A DNA stretch of 64,000 nt from Phymorhynchus buccinoides (Eukaryota; Mollusca; Gastropoda; Neogastropoda; Raphitomidae). Positions 31,242 through 45,600 of the stretch are shown here, one piece after another. Positions within the stretch are counted from its first letter, which is position 1. The number at the start of each line of letters is the position of its first letter. Where the stretch lies: NCBI GenBank assembly GCA_017654935.2, contig CM065699.1:10217622-10281621 (forward strand). Direction: 5' to 3'. Both the position numbers and the translations under genes were made by a program. Below the pieces are notes generated by a model. It did no database searches and was not told the DNA's origin. It saw only the letters and a program-made list of their open reading frames with translations.

Positions 31242-34200
31242 GGGTTATTATTCCAAAAAGATAATTAGCTGAAAAGGTTAAAATAAAATACAGCTTTATG
31301 TTTGGTAAGAAAGGCAAAAACGGAAAAATTGAATTAACCGAGAACTGCATGGGGGGTGGCACATCTTTATCTTTACCTATCTTCCATTCCATAAGGTATG
31401 ATGTATAAAAAGAATTAATGTATTTTAACATATGTACATCATTGTAATGATTGTTTGTGTGCAAATTTGTATGTTACAACATAAAGGGGGGGGGGGGGGA
31501 TTAGGTCTTTCATTTTGTTCAAACAACCTGCTAATAAAATACCCATTGTAACATTAGAAAACTACATGTTTATTAACCCTTTCACCGCCAGTCATATTTC
31601 AGCCAAAAATCTCCATTAAATTTACCTGGGTAGAGAACAAAAACCATCTGCAGTATTGGGGATTCTTCTGTGACATATAAAATAAGGTCTATCCTTACTT
31701 CCCAAAACTAAGACAATGAGGTTTTTGGATAATAGACCCCAATTTGATGCTTTTTAATGACATAGGTGTTAAATCACTGTGGTGCTAAAATGCGACTTTG
31801 GCGGTGAAAGGGCTAAATTAATCAGCTGAACCATTGTCTTCAAAACTATTTTGGTGTGAGTGGTCTGTATCTTTATGTGTGTGTGACTCTGTTTGTGTGT
31901 GTGTGCATGCATGGTGTGTGTGTGCATGTGCATGCATATAACATGCATGTATTCGTGTGTGTGTACTTTTTCCCAACAGAAGTTCTGCAGGCAGTATGGG
32001 GTGACCAGGCCACAGATTCAGACCTTGTATCCTCGCCCGTGGCGTCTCTGCAGAAATGGCTGCCTCTGCTGCCGGCGCCCATTTCTCAGCAGATCACTCT
32101 GGCGCTGAACCAGGAGCGCCCGTTCCTGCCACCAGATGTCACCCCCGAGATGATGGCGGAGCACAACGAAACGGTGCCCTCCATGAACCACATGGAAATC
32201 ATTTATGTGGGTGTTTGTCATTGTATGATGATGATGATGGTGATGATGATGATATGATAATGTTGTTCATACATAGTTTATTGCACCCTTTCTCAATAAA
32301 CCACACCTACTGCTTTACGTAATGAGGCTTTATACTGAAAATTCTCTGCCCCCGTCTTTTGCACTGAAACGTATGTGCCACCTACATAAGATTATCACCC
32401 TTGTCTGTCACGAAGTAGTAGTATATATATAGCCACAGAAAATGATCTGCCCCTGACTCGTCACTAGGTTGCATGGTCGACTCAGTCCTACAATTATCGC
32501 CCTTTCGTGTCGCTAAGAAGTAGTATCTAAGCTTCATTATTTCATCACTAATTGTGTCTGCCGATGCATATGTTTTTTAAATAACAGTATCTACTGAGGG
32601 CTTTTGTACTTAAAGACACACTGACGCACCACAATTAAGTCCCTTGGTTGTTTTTTTAGGTAGCTGTGACCCACATTCAAATGTCCCCAACTTCAAATTG
32701 TTAAAATCTTTAAAATGATGTTTCGTTTTCAATTTGGGGACATTTGTATGGGAGTCAAACCTGGTCAAATCAAGATTTCTTTCCAGCTGTAAGAGGGAAA
32801 AGCCGTGAAACCTGTGATGTTGACACATGACCTGGTGGGTCTTTAAGTTGTATGGCTCCCCCCCACCTGCGTGCGCATCCAACGGAAGTGTCGCCATCTT
32901 AGTCAGATTTGTGTGTAAACAGCATCGATCTGGCATTTTTTAAACAAAGTTACTGACTAAGATGGCGGTCTCCCATAATATGGCACGCTCCTTGTGGCCG
33001 GATATGACGACACGTGGGTACCAGCCATTGTTTTTGTTTGTTGTTTGTTTGTCTCCAGTGTTGCATTGACTTTCAAAGGCAACACATTTTGCACTGCTTG
33101 CATTCACTCTTAACCTCTTCAGTGCTGGCGACAGGGCATTCAAACAATGGGCGGCGCAACTAATAGACAGCACTGAAGGAGTTAAGTCTGAAGTCTCATG
33201 TCTTTTTTTTAGTGACTTTTTGATTCTGCATTCATACGGACATGTTGTGACACTTTTGCTGAAAGTGGTTTGTTGCACAGACGTACTTTGGAAGAGAACA
33301 CAGTGTAGGCTTGCATTCAGCATGCAGTGACACACCCTTTGTTGGTCCCTGAGCAAAGCTGGGGAACTGTTGTTTCAGTCTTTGTGCATGCATGCGTGCC
33401 TCCGGAGTCGCATGCTGCCACCCCTATTAATGGTATCGCCCAAGGAATGGTATCACTCGGGAACTAAACCTTGGTTGTTTTTCTTTTCAGTGTTGCATCG
33501 ACTTTGCAATGCAGGCTAAGGACTACCCAGTGGCCGCTGCACTGATATATGTGGTCGATCGCGCCTGTTACAGGTAGGGCAGGTGGGAAATACCAGTGAG
33601 TATGCAGATAAGAAACAAAATCATCAGCTTTATTGCTGCTTTTTATCTGAGTTTGTATTAGTGGCACATCATTTTGCTGTTGGTGGTGGTGTTTTTTGTG
33701 TGTGTAGATCATTATCTCCATTTATTTGTCTCAATGTTCCTTGATCATATTGAACAACAAAGGGTCAAGTGGTTTGGTCATCTCGCACGAATGCCTTCCA
33801 ACCAGCTAGCTCTCCGTGCCTACAACACAATGTACTCAGGCTTTAGAGCCAGAGAAAGACCAAGACGTTGATGGAGTGATGGGTTGGCAGAAACCCTACA
33901 ACACCAGGTACTCAGGCTTCAGAGCCAGAGGAAGACCAAGACGTCGATGGAGTGATGGGGTGGCAGACACCCTACAACACCAGGTACTCAGGCCTTAGAG
34001 CCAGAGGAAGACCAAGACGTCGATGGAGTGATGGGGTGGCAGACACCCTACAACACCAGGTACTCAGGCTTTAGAGCCAGAGGAAGACCAAGACGTTGAT
34101 GGAGTGATGGGGTGGCAGACACCCTACAACACCAGGTACTCAGGCTTTAGAGCCAGAGGAAGACCAAGACGTCGATGGAGTGATGGGGTGGCAGACACCC

Positions 34201-36591
34201 TACAACACCAGGTACTCAGGCTTTAGAGCCAGAGGAAGACCAAGACGTGGATGGAGTGATGGGGTGGCAGACACCCTACAACACCAGGTACTCAGGCTTT
34301 ACAGCCGGAGGAAGACCAAGACGTCGATGGAGTGATGGGGTGGCAGACACCCTACAACACCAGGTACTCAGGCTTTACAGCCGGAGGAAGACCAAGACGT
34401 CGATGGAGTGATGGGGTGGCAGACACCCTACAACACCAGGTACTCAGGCTGTAGAGCCAGAGGAAGACCAAGACGTCGATGGAGTGATGGGGTGGCAGAC
34501 ACCATACAACACCAGGTACTCAGGCCTTAGAGCCAGAGGAAGACCAAGACGTGGATGGAGTGATGGGGTGGCAGACACCCTACAACACCAGGTACTCAGG
34601 CTTCAGAGCCAGAGGAAGACCAAGACGTTGATGGAGTGATGGGGTGGCAGACACCTACAACACCAGGTACTCAGGCTGTAGAGCCAGAGGAAGACCAAGA
34701 CGTGGATGTAGTGATGGGGTGGCAGACACCCTACAACACCAGGTACTCAGGCTGTAGAGCCAGAGGAAGACCAAGACGTTGATGGAGTGATGGGGTGGCA
34801 GACACCATACAACACCAGGTACTCAGGCTGTAGAGCCAGAGGAAGACCAAGACGTGGATGTAGTGATGGGGTGGCAGACACCCTACAACACCAGGTACTC
34901 AGGCTGTAGAGCCAGAGGAAGACGTCGATGGAGTGATGGGGTGGCAGACACCCTACAACACCAGGTACTGAGGCTTTAGAGCCAGAGGAAGACCAAGACA
35001 TGGATGGAGTGATAGGGTGGCAGACACCCTACAACACCAGGTACTCAGGCTTTAGAGCCAGAGGAAGACCAAGACGTCGATGGAGTGATGGGGTGGCAGA
35101 CACCCTACAACACCAGGTACTGAGGCTTTAGAGCCAGAGGAAGACCAAGACATGGATGGAGTGATGGGGTGGCAGACACCCTACAACACCAGGTACTCAG
35201 GCTTTAGAGCCAGAGGAAGACCAAGACGTGGATGGAGTGATGGGGTGGCAGACACCCTACAACACCAGGTACTCAGGCTTTACAGCCAGAGGAAGACCAA
35301 GACGTTGATGGAGTGATGGGGTGGCAGACACCCTACAACACCAGGTACTCAGGCTTTAGAGCCAGAGGAAGACCAAGACGTCGATGGAGTGATGGGGTGG
35401 CAGACACCATACAACACCAGGTACTCAGGCTGTAGAGCCAGAGGAAGACCAAGACGTCGATGGAGTGATGGGGTGGCAGACACCATACAACACCAGGTAC
35501 TCAGGCCTTAGAGCCAGAGGAAGACCAAGACGTGGATGGAGTGATGGGGTGGCTGACATCCTACAACACCAGGTACTCAGGCTTCAGAGCCAGAGGAAGA
35601 CCAAGACGTCGATGGAGTGACGGGGTGGCAGACACCCTACAAGCCCACAACCTGACCATGCTCCGGGCCACCCACCTTGCCGCAGATAGGCAACTATATC
35701 TCCCTGCAACGCCCTGAAGGGTATAAGTGGACAAAAGAAGAAGAATATGACTGAACTTGTGGCGGTACCATAGCCGATGAGGTTTAACCGAGGCGTGGTT
35801 ACTGCTACACATATCTGTATTGCTAAAAAATCAGGACTTTACTGGTGTTGCACTGCCTCTGGGCATTGCCTCCAGTATTGTTCCCACCATCTTTGTATTT
35901 AAAAATGGTCAAAAGACCGCAGCGGGCGTAAAATCCTATTTCGCGGAATATGACAGTTGTCTATAGATTATGTACATGAATTGTTTTTACCCATTTTTAT
36001 TCTAAATATACATTCTTTGTATATTTTTATTTGTTCATGGTTTTTTCTGCTTTAGTGCATATATTTTTTTGTGTACAGTGGAATCCGCTTTATCGGCCTT
36101 CGGATAATCGGCCAAAGCCGCTTAATCGGCCAATTTCCTAATGTACGGATTTTTTTCTTCTTAAGCATGTGTTATTTTGTTCGTTTTTACGGCCAAAGCT
36201 GAAATCTTCAATTTCGCTTTATTGGCCACTTTTTCTCTCTAATTTTTCCTCTTTACCCCCCCTTTTTTGAGAGGGAGAACAACAGACAAACTGACAACAC
36301 GCTTTTGACGTTTACATGGTTGAGTGTGAAGTTGGGAGGTGAGCTGTTGTCAATTGAAAGACCCTGCATGGCGTTAAAATCACTCAAGAAAACAAAATTA
36401 TTGTCTTTTACTCATGCTTCTGTCAAGTTGTAGGATTAGTAAAGTGTTCACATACAGTACATATACACTGTACTGTATGAACTCTTGTGTTTTGACAGAT
36501 TTTATTCATTTCAATTTGTTTCTCACAGTGGAAGTCACTTCACACTACGAACTGACAGCTGACAGCTGACAGGATGGCTAGTTTAAGACTC

Positions 36592-36625
<34 letters not shown>

Positions 36626-39600
36626 AACACACATACACACACACACACACACAAACACACACCACAAAAAGGGAAAGAATTGGAATTTGAACTGCAACAT
36701 TTAATTTTGACGTCATTGCTTTTGACTTGCATAATTGCGTCATACAGTATCTCGATGTTCGTTTTATCGGCTGATTCGCTTTATCGGCCACATTTTGCCT
36801 TGTCCCAAAAGTGGCCGATAAAGCGGATTCCACTGTATTTGCATTTGATATAAGGGAATCTAAAAAAACTAAACAAAAAAGATGGTGATGGACTGCTACG
36901 TGATTCTGCAATTGTTTTACATGTACCAAAAAATCTCCATTTTGAAGATAGTACTTACACATTTAAAAAAATTTTTATCAGGGCTAGGGCCTTTTATCTG
37001 CTGAGAGCTAAGCGATTGTGTGCTATGGGTGGCCCTGATAAAAGATACATAAGTTTGTTTTATTTTTTCTACCTTAAGAAAAATAATGAAGGGAATATGG
37101 TGAACTAAAACATATGGTGAACATTCATTTTCTTTCAGTGTCCCTTCTATCTGGAACTCCCTACCCTATGAACTTGAATCTTCGTTCTGCTAAATCTTTC
37201 AAATCTTTCAAAACCGCTCTTAAAAAACTCACCTCTTCCAGCAATACCTCTGATATCTTCCCTGTCCTGTTTCCTGCCTTAAAACTTTATTCCCCACATT
37301 GTGTGTGAGGGTATGCGCGTGCATGTTTTGTGTGCGTGGGTGCGCGTGTTGTGGCTGTGTGCATGTTTGTGATAGTCGATATTTTAGTAGTTTATTTATA
37401 TATTTATGATCTATCTATTTATTCATTTAAATAATTTGCGAAGCGCCCTGAGCTCAAGAGAGAAAGGGCGCTCTATAAATATTAGTTATTATTATTATTA
37501 TTAAACTGTGTGCATTCAGATTTGGAAAATCGTCAGCTTTGCTGAGGCTGGTGGACGCTATATCCCAGGCCAGCCCCCTCACAGCCATCGCCCCCCAGGT
37601 GATTCTGCGTCAGGCCCGCGTCATGAAAGACAGCGGAGATCTGCACACCGCCATGAGAATCCTGAATGCCGTTATCACCAGAGGTTGGTCACTTTTATTC
37701 TTGCTGCGTCATCTTCTGGGCTGTACCAGACCTGTTTACTCTACTCTTTTGGAGTAGTATTCTACTCAATTTGGACCTCTACTACTCTTCAAAATTGATA
37801 AGAATGCTCTTTAATTCTTGATTGCTACACATTTTCAGTGAACAGTGATGGTTTTAATAAAATAGGACTACACATTTCACACCAAAGCTACTCATTTCAG
37901 ATACCCAAACTACTCCAGACTTGTGTAGGGGGTAAACAGGTCTGCTGTACTGACCAGGTGCTCATCATGAAAGACAGTGGAGAGATATGCACACTGCTTT
38001 AAGTACAAGTTTGCACTTGTTTCTATTGTTGCTGTATTATCTCCTGAGCTATAAACTCCAGTAGATTCTATGCCAGGCACGTAAGACAGTTGAGATTCCC
38101 CCGTGGGGATACCGGGGGGTCTTTCGTAAAAATAGTTCCCCCACCTTCTGGACGTTCTGTGCTTGTGACTTCGTCTAATCTGCACTGACTCTGCCTTTTC
38201 CCTTTGCTTTCTATCGTCTACTATCTTTCTGACTTGTCCCATTCTCCTGCCTTTAAAAAAAAAAATCTTCCAAATAATTTTTCTCTTTTGAGCTCCTCCA
38301 AAATCGTAATGTGTCGGCTGTACGCAGCGGGGAGACCAGTGAAAACTAAAAACCGGACACATACCTACCTTACCCATTATGGCCATATGGCCTGGGAACG
38401 CAGAAGAAGAAGAAGAAGTTGAGATCTGCACACCACCGGCCATGAGAGTCCTGAATGCCGTTATTACTAGAGGTTTGTCATTCTTTTCTTGCTGTATTGT
38501 TTTCTGGGTTGTACTTTGCACCAAGGGTAGAGGTGGGGGGGGAAACCGGTTTGAACCGAAAAACCAGTGCTAAACTTTCGCGGTTTGAAAAACCGGTTCG
38601 AGTTGCTGTGAACCGATTTTTTTGACTGCAAACTGAAAGTAAGTTTTTCTTAGAATAACGCATTCTTTTAGAAGAATAACACTGATTCTCAGCGCAGATT
38701 GGGTGTTTGTAAACCAAGAGTAGCTGTTTCTAGTTTGTGGTGGTGTATGGCTTTGACTTTGACTGAGTGTTGAGTTGAGTGTGTGTGTGTCATAAGTCAT
38801 AAGTTTCTTTATTGTGTGTGTGTGTATGTGCGCGCGTGTGTGTGTGTGAATATTCTGACAAATAAATATGTGTTTGCATAGGTGAAACTAGTGATGCGAG
38901 TACTGGTTTAAAACACTGGTTCGGTAAAACCGGTTCGAAGAGGGAAAACCGGTTTAAAACCGGTTCGGATTTTTGAACCGGTTCTCAACTCTAACCAAGG
39001 GCTAAAAGGTTCTTATCTTTGTTGATGGGAATGTATATATTATTGTCGGTTGGTTTTCTGTTTTGTTAGCAATTTTATCAAATAAATAGTGATGAAAAGA
39101 CAGCTTTGATGATCTCCTTACTGTTGTGAGAGTCGGTGTTGTTGTTTTTATTATATTTCTTTTAGTTTTCCTTTATGTTGTTGTTGTTTTCGTTCCCCAG
39201 CTTAAACGCTCTGGGGGCACACCCAGTGCCATGTGAACATTTCTCATGGCCTTGGGTGGGAAGATTACGTGTATGGCTGCTTTTAAAGGGCCCCGCCACA
39301 TGGGCGGCCATACTCCAACTTCAGGAGATTTCGCTCCATTCATGGAGCCACCCACACATTCACTCCACCCGTGGAGTGACAACAACCAACAATTCTTTAC
39401 GGCGTGTAGGGAGAACTGCCACTTGGTAAAGACAGCTTCCATTCATGGAGCCACCCACACATTCACTCCACCCGTGGAGTGACAACAACCAACAATTCTT
39501 TACGGCGTGTAGGGAGAACTGCCATATATGGTAAAGACAGCTTCCATTCATGGAGCCACCCACACATTCACTCCAAGAGTGGAGTGACAACAACCAAGCA

Positions 39601-42600
39601 ATTCTTTACGGCGTGTAGGGAGAACTGCCACTTGGTAAAGACAGCTTCTATTCATGGAGCCACCCACACATTCACTCCACCCGTGGAGTGACAACAACCA
39701 ACAATTCTTTACGAAGCGTGTAGGGAGAACTGCCACTTGGTAAAGACAGCTTCCATTGGGCACAGCCGTATCATTTTAGTATTAGCCATGGGTCAATTTT
39801 ACTTGCATCACATGTACAGACACAGTGAATAGCCAAGAACCCGTGGCCGGTTTTCCTTTATGATTTTAATTCATTCATGATATTTTTTATTTAGTTTAGG
39901 TAGGCTTCCTACAGATTTCGGTTTTTGTCACTTTTTATTCCAGAAAGGAGGTGGGATTACAAGAGTGAGGAGCAGTATGAGAACACCAAAGCAGTGTGCG
40001 TTCAGATCAAAGGGCAGATACTGCATAACCTGGGTGAGCTTGTGTGTGTGTGTGTGTGCTTGCTGCACTAAAGTAAGCCCTAATTTTAGTTAACCAAGGT
40101 TCAGTTAAGTGCATTTTAAAATTTTTATATAATCTTTTTTTGTTCTTGTGTTTTATTAAACATTCCTTTTTACTAATGCAAGACTTTTTGTAAAGGTCAA
40201 GTGCACTGAAATCTTCAAATGTAATAATGTTTAACTGCCCCATAGTTTAGTTTAGTTACTTTAGTTTACCGTAAAATGCGGACCATAAGCCGCTACTGTT
40301 TCCCTCAACTTTGGCCCATGCTGCTTATAGACTGATGCGGCTTATCTGTGGATTTGTTTCCATTCTACATTTATCAGTATGATTACATCTGTTTCTGGCC
40401 ACATTCTTTAGCCTATTCCGAGCTTCTTTAGACTCAGAACTGGTTTTAGTATTTTAACTGGTAATCAATAGATTTTAGTTAGTGTCTGAGAACATTTTAG
40501 ACTCAAGTAACTGGTTTTGGTAATCAATAGATTCTGATGAGTGGGGGGGTAAATTTTGACCAAAAAATCTCATGTTTAATGTGTCTGAGAACATTCTGAT
40601 AGGAGAATTTCAATATTTGTGTTGCTTTATGCATATATATTTTCTCTGCGGCTTATGAACTGGTGCGGCTTATATGTGAATAAATATCAATTTAAGGGAT
40701 GCGGCTTATATACAGGTGCGTCTTATAGTCCAGTTTTTACTGGGTACTTACTTTTGTATCCTTAATTTTTACAACATGAAAAATGCCTCAGCCTCATCTG
40801 TGTTTTTGGATAAACTGAAATCAAGTTGTACGTCATGTTGGCGGTCCGCTCTGTATCGGTGCTTTCTGATTTACATTTCGCTTCCGCTGAACAGGACTGT
40901 GGAAAGAGGCGGTACCCCCTCTGGTGGAATCGGTGCATTCATTCCACTTTGTCGGCGACGCCAAAGGGAAGTCATCCTCGCTGGCGCTCCTGTCTCGCTG
41001 CCTGAAGAAGCTGGAGCCTGAGGACTACCGGGAGCTACAGGGGAGGTTTCACGGAGCGTTTGTTACGGACCACCCCTTCTACGAGGCGTATCAGAAGGGC
41101 CTGGAGGCCGCGCGATTGATTGAGAATCTGGGGGCCACGGTTTATCTGGCACACAATCAGGTAAACAACAATATTTGATTTGATTTTCTTTACAAAGTTC
41201 TACAAAGTTTGTTGCACTTTATCAAGCAAAAGAGAAGGTTTGGGGATTGGGTTGGGGGCCCAGGGGGTGGCAAGACATAGAAATTGTTATTGATGCTTTA
41301 ATTCTGTTACATTTAGAAAACTTATTTGAGTGGATGGAAGTCAATGTTTTACACTGTGTGTGTATTTTGTGTGTGTGTGTGTGCGTGCGTGTGAGGGGTA
41401 TAAATTTGGACCAAATGACAACTTTTTCGTTGCCACTGGGTTTAACGTGTGCTAAGTGCATGGGCACACGGGACCTCGGTTTATCGTCTCATCCGTGTGT
41501 GACTGTGCCTGTGATTTAAATATGCGCAAGCAACACATCATGCGCACGTTGTCTCTGCCCGATGCCCAGATGGTGGCGGACGAATCGCTGCTGATGTTCA
41601 CCATCCAGCACCGTCACATGACCCACCGACAGAAGCTGGACCAGTACCAGACCATCGTGGAAGAGATGAAGAGGAGTCTGGCCAATCACCGCACCGTACG
41701 CTACATGACCAGGTATGCATAATCAGTGTTTTGGGAGCCGCTGTGGCTCAGTTGGTTTAGAGTCGCTGACTCATAATCCGTCAGGTTTGCAAGTGTGCCG
41801 GTTCACAGTAGTCACAGTAGTGTGTCTTTGGGAAAGGCACTTTACTCCTGTTTTCCTCACTCCACCTAGGTGTAAATGGTTACCTGACACAGACCTGTTT
41901 ACTCCACTCTTTTCGAGTAGTATTCTACTCATTTTGGACCTCTACTACTCATCAAAATTGAAAATAATGCTCTTTAATTCTTGATTGCTACTCATTTTCA
42001 GTGAACAGTGTTTGATGGTTTTAATCAATAGAACTACTCATTTTACACCTAAACTACTCATTTCAGCTATCAAAACTACTCTAGACTTGTGTAGGGGGTA
42101 ACCAGGTCTGCTGACATCCGTTGGTGAAAAAAGTCCTTCGGATGAGGCTTAAAACCGAGGTCCCGTGTGCAAACGCATGCACAAAGATCTTGCGCACACG
42201 TTAAAGCTCATTCCACAATTCGGTAGGAGTAGGCCATGTTGTGCCGGCGGAACGGGTGACACGAACTAACAAAGCATACATCTTGTGCGACAACAGCAGT
42301 CTAAAGGAAGTGTTTAGGCGTGGGGCAGGATAAACATCCCCCTATTGGAAGAAGAAGTATTAATTCTATCTTCGAAACCGGAGGGTTAGAATCAATGCAC
42401 AGATTATTTTTTCAGATATTTAGATGGATCACCTGGATGTTTTAGGGTGTATTTCTTTATGATTGTTTTTTGTAACTGTGTATGAGGTAAATATTTGCCA
42501 TGCTTAGTGATGCACTTGTCTGGAACCCAGTGCGTCAGGTGGCAGTTTTAAGCATAAGAGAAGCACATATGTGTGTCAAAAATAAAATTGATAATACATA

Positions 42601-45600
42601 ATGTTTATGTATGACGTCTGTGGTTTTCTTTTACCTGTGCCAAAGCAGTTGGTTATGCTTTTGTCATTGTCTGTTTTATGTCTTTATCTTTTTCTTTATG
42701 TCAGTTTTTCTTCACGTCATGTCAGATTGCGTGGTGGTGCAAACGAGCTAAGTCAGTGATAGCATTCTGGATTGTAGACTGGCGGTAGTGATGGTAAATA
42801 AACGCACTATTACAACTCGTTCGCACCATCTCGCATGCATAATAGCATTCTGGATCGTAACCCGGTGGTAGTGATAGTAAATAAACGCACTTTTAACAAC
42901 TTCTTTGTACTGAACAGCCTGGAGGTGTACCTAGCCTTCGTGCGCGCCATCTTCATCATCAGCCTCACCCTGCACTTCTCCCCCATCCCCCAGGACACCC
43001 ACCTCTCCCGCTTCCTGGAGCGCCTCAGCCTGGAGCTGTATGCCTTCGTCAGTCGGCAGACAGCCCACAAAGGGTTAAGCGGCGAAGCGACGTCCACCAC
43101 GCTCAGTCAGAACCTGTACTCCGTGCGGAGAATGAACGGAGCCCTGGCCTTGCTCGGGTTGAGCACGCTGGAAGGAAGCGCCGAGGTGGAAGAGAAAGAG
43201 GCACCGAAGAAATGGAGCGAGGCCGGGAGATGTACTGGGGCATCTTCGTCTGAATCTGGGGGATCAACGTCTTTGGATCACACGGATTCGTCGCAGCAAA
43301 CGGAAGAATCCGATCAGGCTGCGAGTGTTCCTGCACCGCAGGTTGACAGCACGAAGAAGGAAGGTGGGAATGTTGACCCGAATGCTGTGAAGTCGAAGAC
43401 ATTCCCTTCAGCAAACCCGTCCAAGTTTCACCATGATGGAAAGCCTCTATCCACCAAGCAGAAGTTTGTCGGTCTGACGATGAGCAAAGAGGACCTCCGC
43501 AGCGCCACCTCTCCTGGTTTTGTCGCAAAAGAATCGGGTGCTGATGATGTCGATGCTCCTGTTCCTCCCCAGCAGCTTGTGGATCTAGATTGTCTGGTGG
43601 TGTCTGCCGACTCCATCGCTTCAGCCACAGCCGCTGGTGCAGATCTCCACAGCTCTTCATCTACGTGTCCAAGTTCTTCCAGCAGTGCCTCAAACCCCAC
43701 CCCTTCTTCAGCGGGTTCTTCCGAGTCGTCTAGTTTTGTGGTGGTCGGTAGTTCGTCTTCCTCCTCTACTGCGCCTACGAGTTCATCATCTTCATCGCAG
43801 AGTTCTAAGGCAAAGAGTTCCAGCTCGGATACCGTGGATCAGTCAGCCTCAACCAGGAGCACTTCATCAGCAACCGACGACAGTTGGGAAATCACGTCAG
43901 GTCTGTCTTCTTCGTTAGGCGTGACATCGTCCTCATCGTCACAAAGCTCTTCTAAGAGTGGGTCCAAGTCGGCAAGTGTCGTACCGCCTCAAAACTCTAC
44001 CGGGTCAAAAGCGTCGTCGTTGCCGCAAAACACCAACAGCTCAGCAACTGTGGACCAGCTGGCAGATACAGAGCCTTCCAGCAGCTCCTACGACAGCACA
44101 GATTTCTCTGGCGACGGCAGTTCTGGGTTATCCCCCTTAGTAGACGTGTCGTCGTCGTCAGCCTGTGCGTTGATGGCGGGTCTGGAGCTGGGCAGCAGCG
44201 TGGAGACGAGCGACTCGGGAGAGTTCCTGGAACGGTTTGTTCCCTCTGACAGCGGCAACGTTCATAGTAAGTAGTTCTTCATTTTATTTTTTTTGGGGGG
44301 GCGGGGGGGGGAGTTTTGCTCAGTTTATTTTCTTTTCTCCTCTCTATTTTCAGACTTTTTTCTTAGTTTCCTTTTTCTGTTGTTTTTCTGAGAATTTGTA
44401 TGTGTGTGTCTGTATGTGTGTGTGTTTGTAGATGTGCTCAGCATTATAATGAGGTCTCTGGTATGTTCTGTCTTCTGCTCTGATATCAACAGTATTGACT
44501 GTGACAGATCATCCAAATTTTGTTGGCAATGTTTGTTGAGCTCTTCCGTGATTAACTTTACACCTGTCATTAAAATTTGATATTGTCTTATTATAAAAAA
44601 AAATCAATAAAAAAGCCAACACCTTGTGAACAGGAGCGGTGCTGATGAACTACAACCCTCTCACCGGCTTGTGGTCAGCGCAGACCACTCTGGCCTACCA
44701 AGGGCCGCAACTCAACACGGCCACCAAGGGAACGCACCGCGACGTTTTCCAAGTCAGCTTCCTGCATCAGGACGAGCCTCTGGGAAGGTAGCACGACAAT
44801 TAGGTCTTTAACCCCTTCATTACCAGAGAAAAACTGAGAAATTATTGATTTTCTTAAACCTCTTAGCACGATGGGCCACGCTCGTGGCTCCTTGGTCGAA
44901 CACGATGAGCCATGAGCGTGGCTCAGTTCAAAGATCAGAACTTTGGCCAATCCAATAAGCGAATACAGCTAACCAATCAGAAAGCTCGTAGCACTCGTAC
45001 TTCGACTTCCTGCTGTCTGAATCTGGCCATTTTATCGATCGGTTTGCAATCTTTTTGGGTGAAAATGAGTGATCAAAGTAGTGATTGTGAGGATGACACC
45101 AGTGATGAGTATGTTGCCGATAGCTACTCTGATGGAGACTAGGAAGGTAATTAGGCTTGTATTTCTGTTGCAAAGTGAAGGAAAAGGGTTTGACTGCATG
45201 GTTTTGTGATGTCTGTCACGAGTAGCAGTGGGGGGTGGGGGTGGGGGGAGCTGCAGTTACTGTTTACAGTACTTTGCAGCCACTGTGAAAGTGCTTTACT
45301 GGATTACTGCTGTCACCATTTTCAAGAAAAGTTGTTTTCTTTACTTTCATTGCAAAATTGAAGCTTTTTTCTTTCTAAAAGTGTATAGGTTTCCCAGTCA
45401 AATGTTTATATGAGAGATGAAAAGTGAAAACAAGAAGTACCGGTTGACGTCTCTGCAGTCTTCAATTATACGCCATTGTTTTACAATACACGTTTTATTA
45501 TATGCAGTGCCAAGAGGGTTAAACAATTTAAAAGAGACCTGTTAGTGTTAGACTCAATCTGAGAAAATGGACTAGAGATACAGTGAAAATCGGGTAAGTC

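Noticed and set aside
42835..42917. Upstream start codon extending ALPK1 exon 8 to 42835
   Set aside because: The open frame runs through the AG acceptor at 42917 into a tandem duplication. The spliced junction with exon 7 is phase-consistent and conserved.
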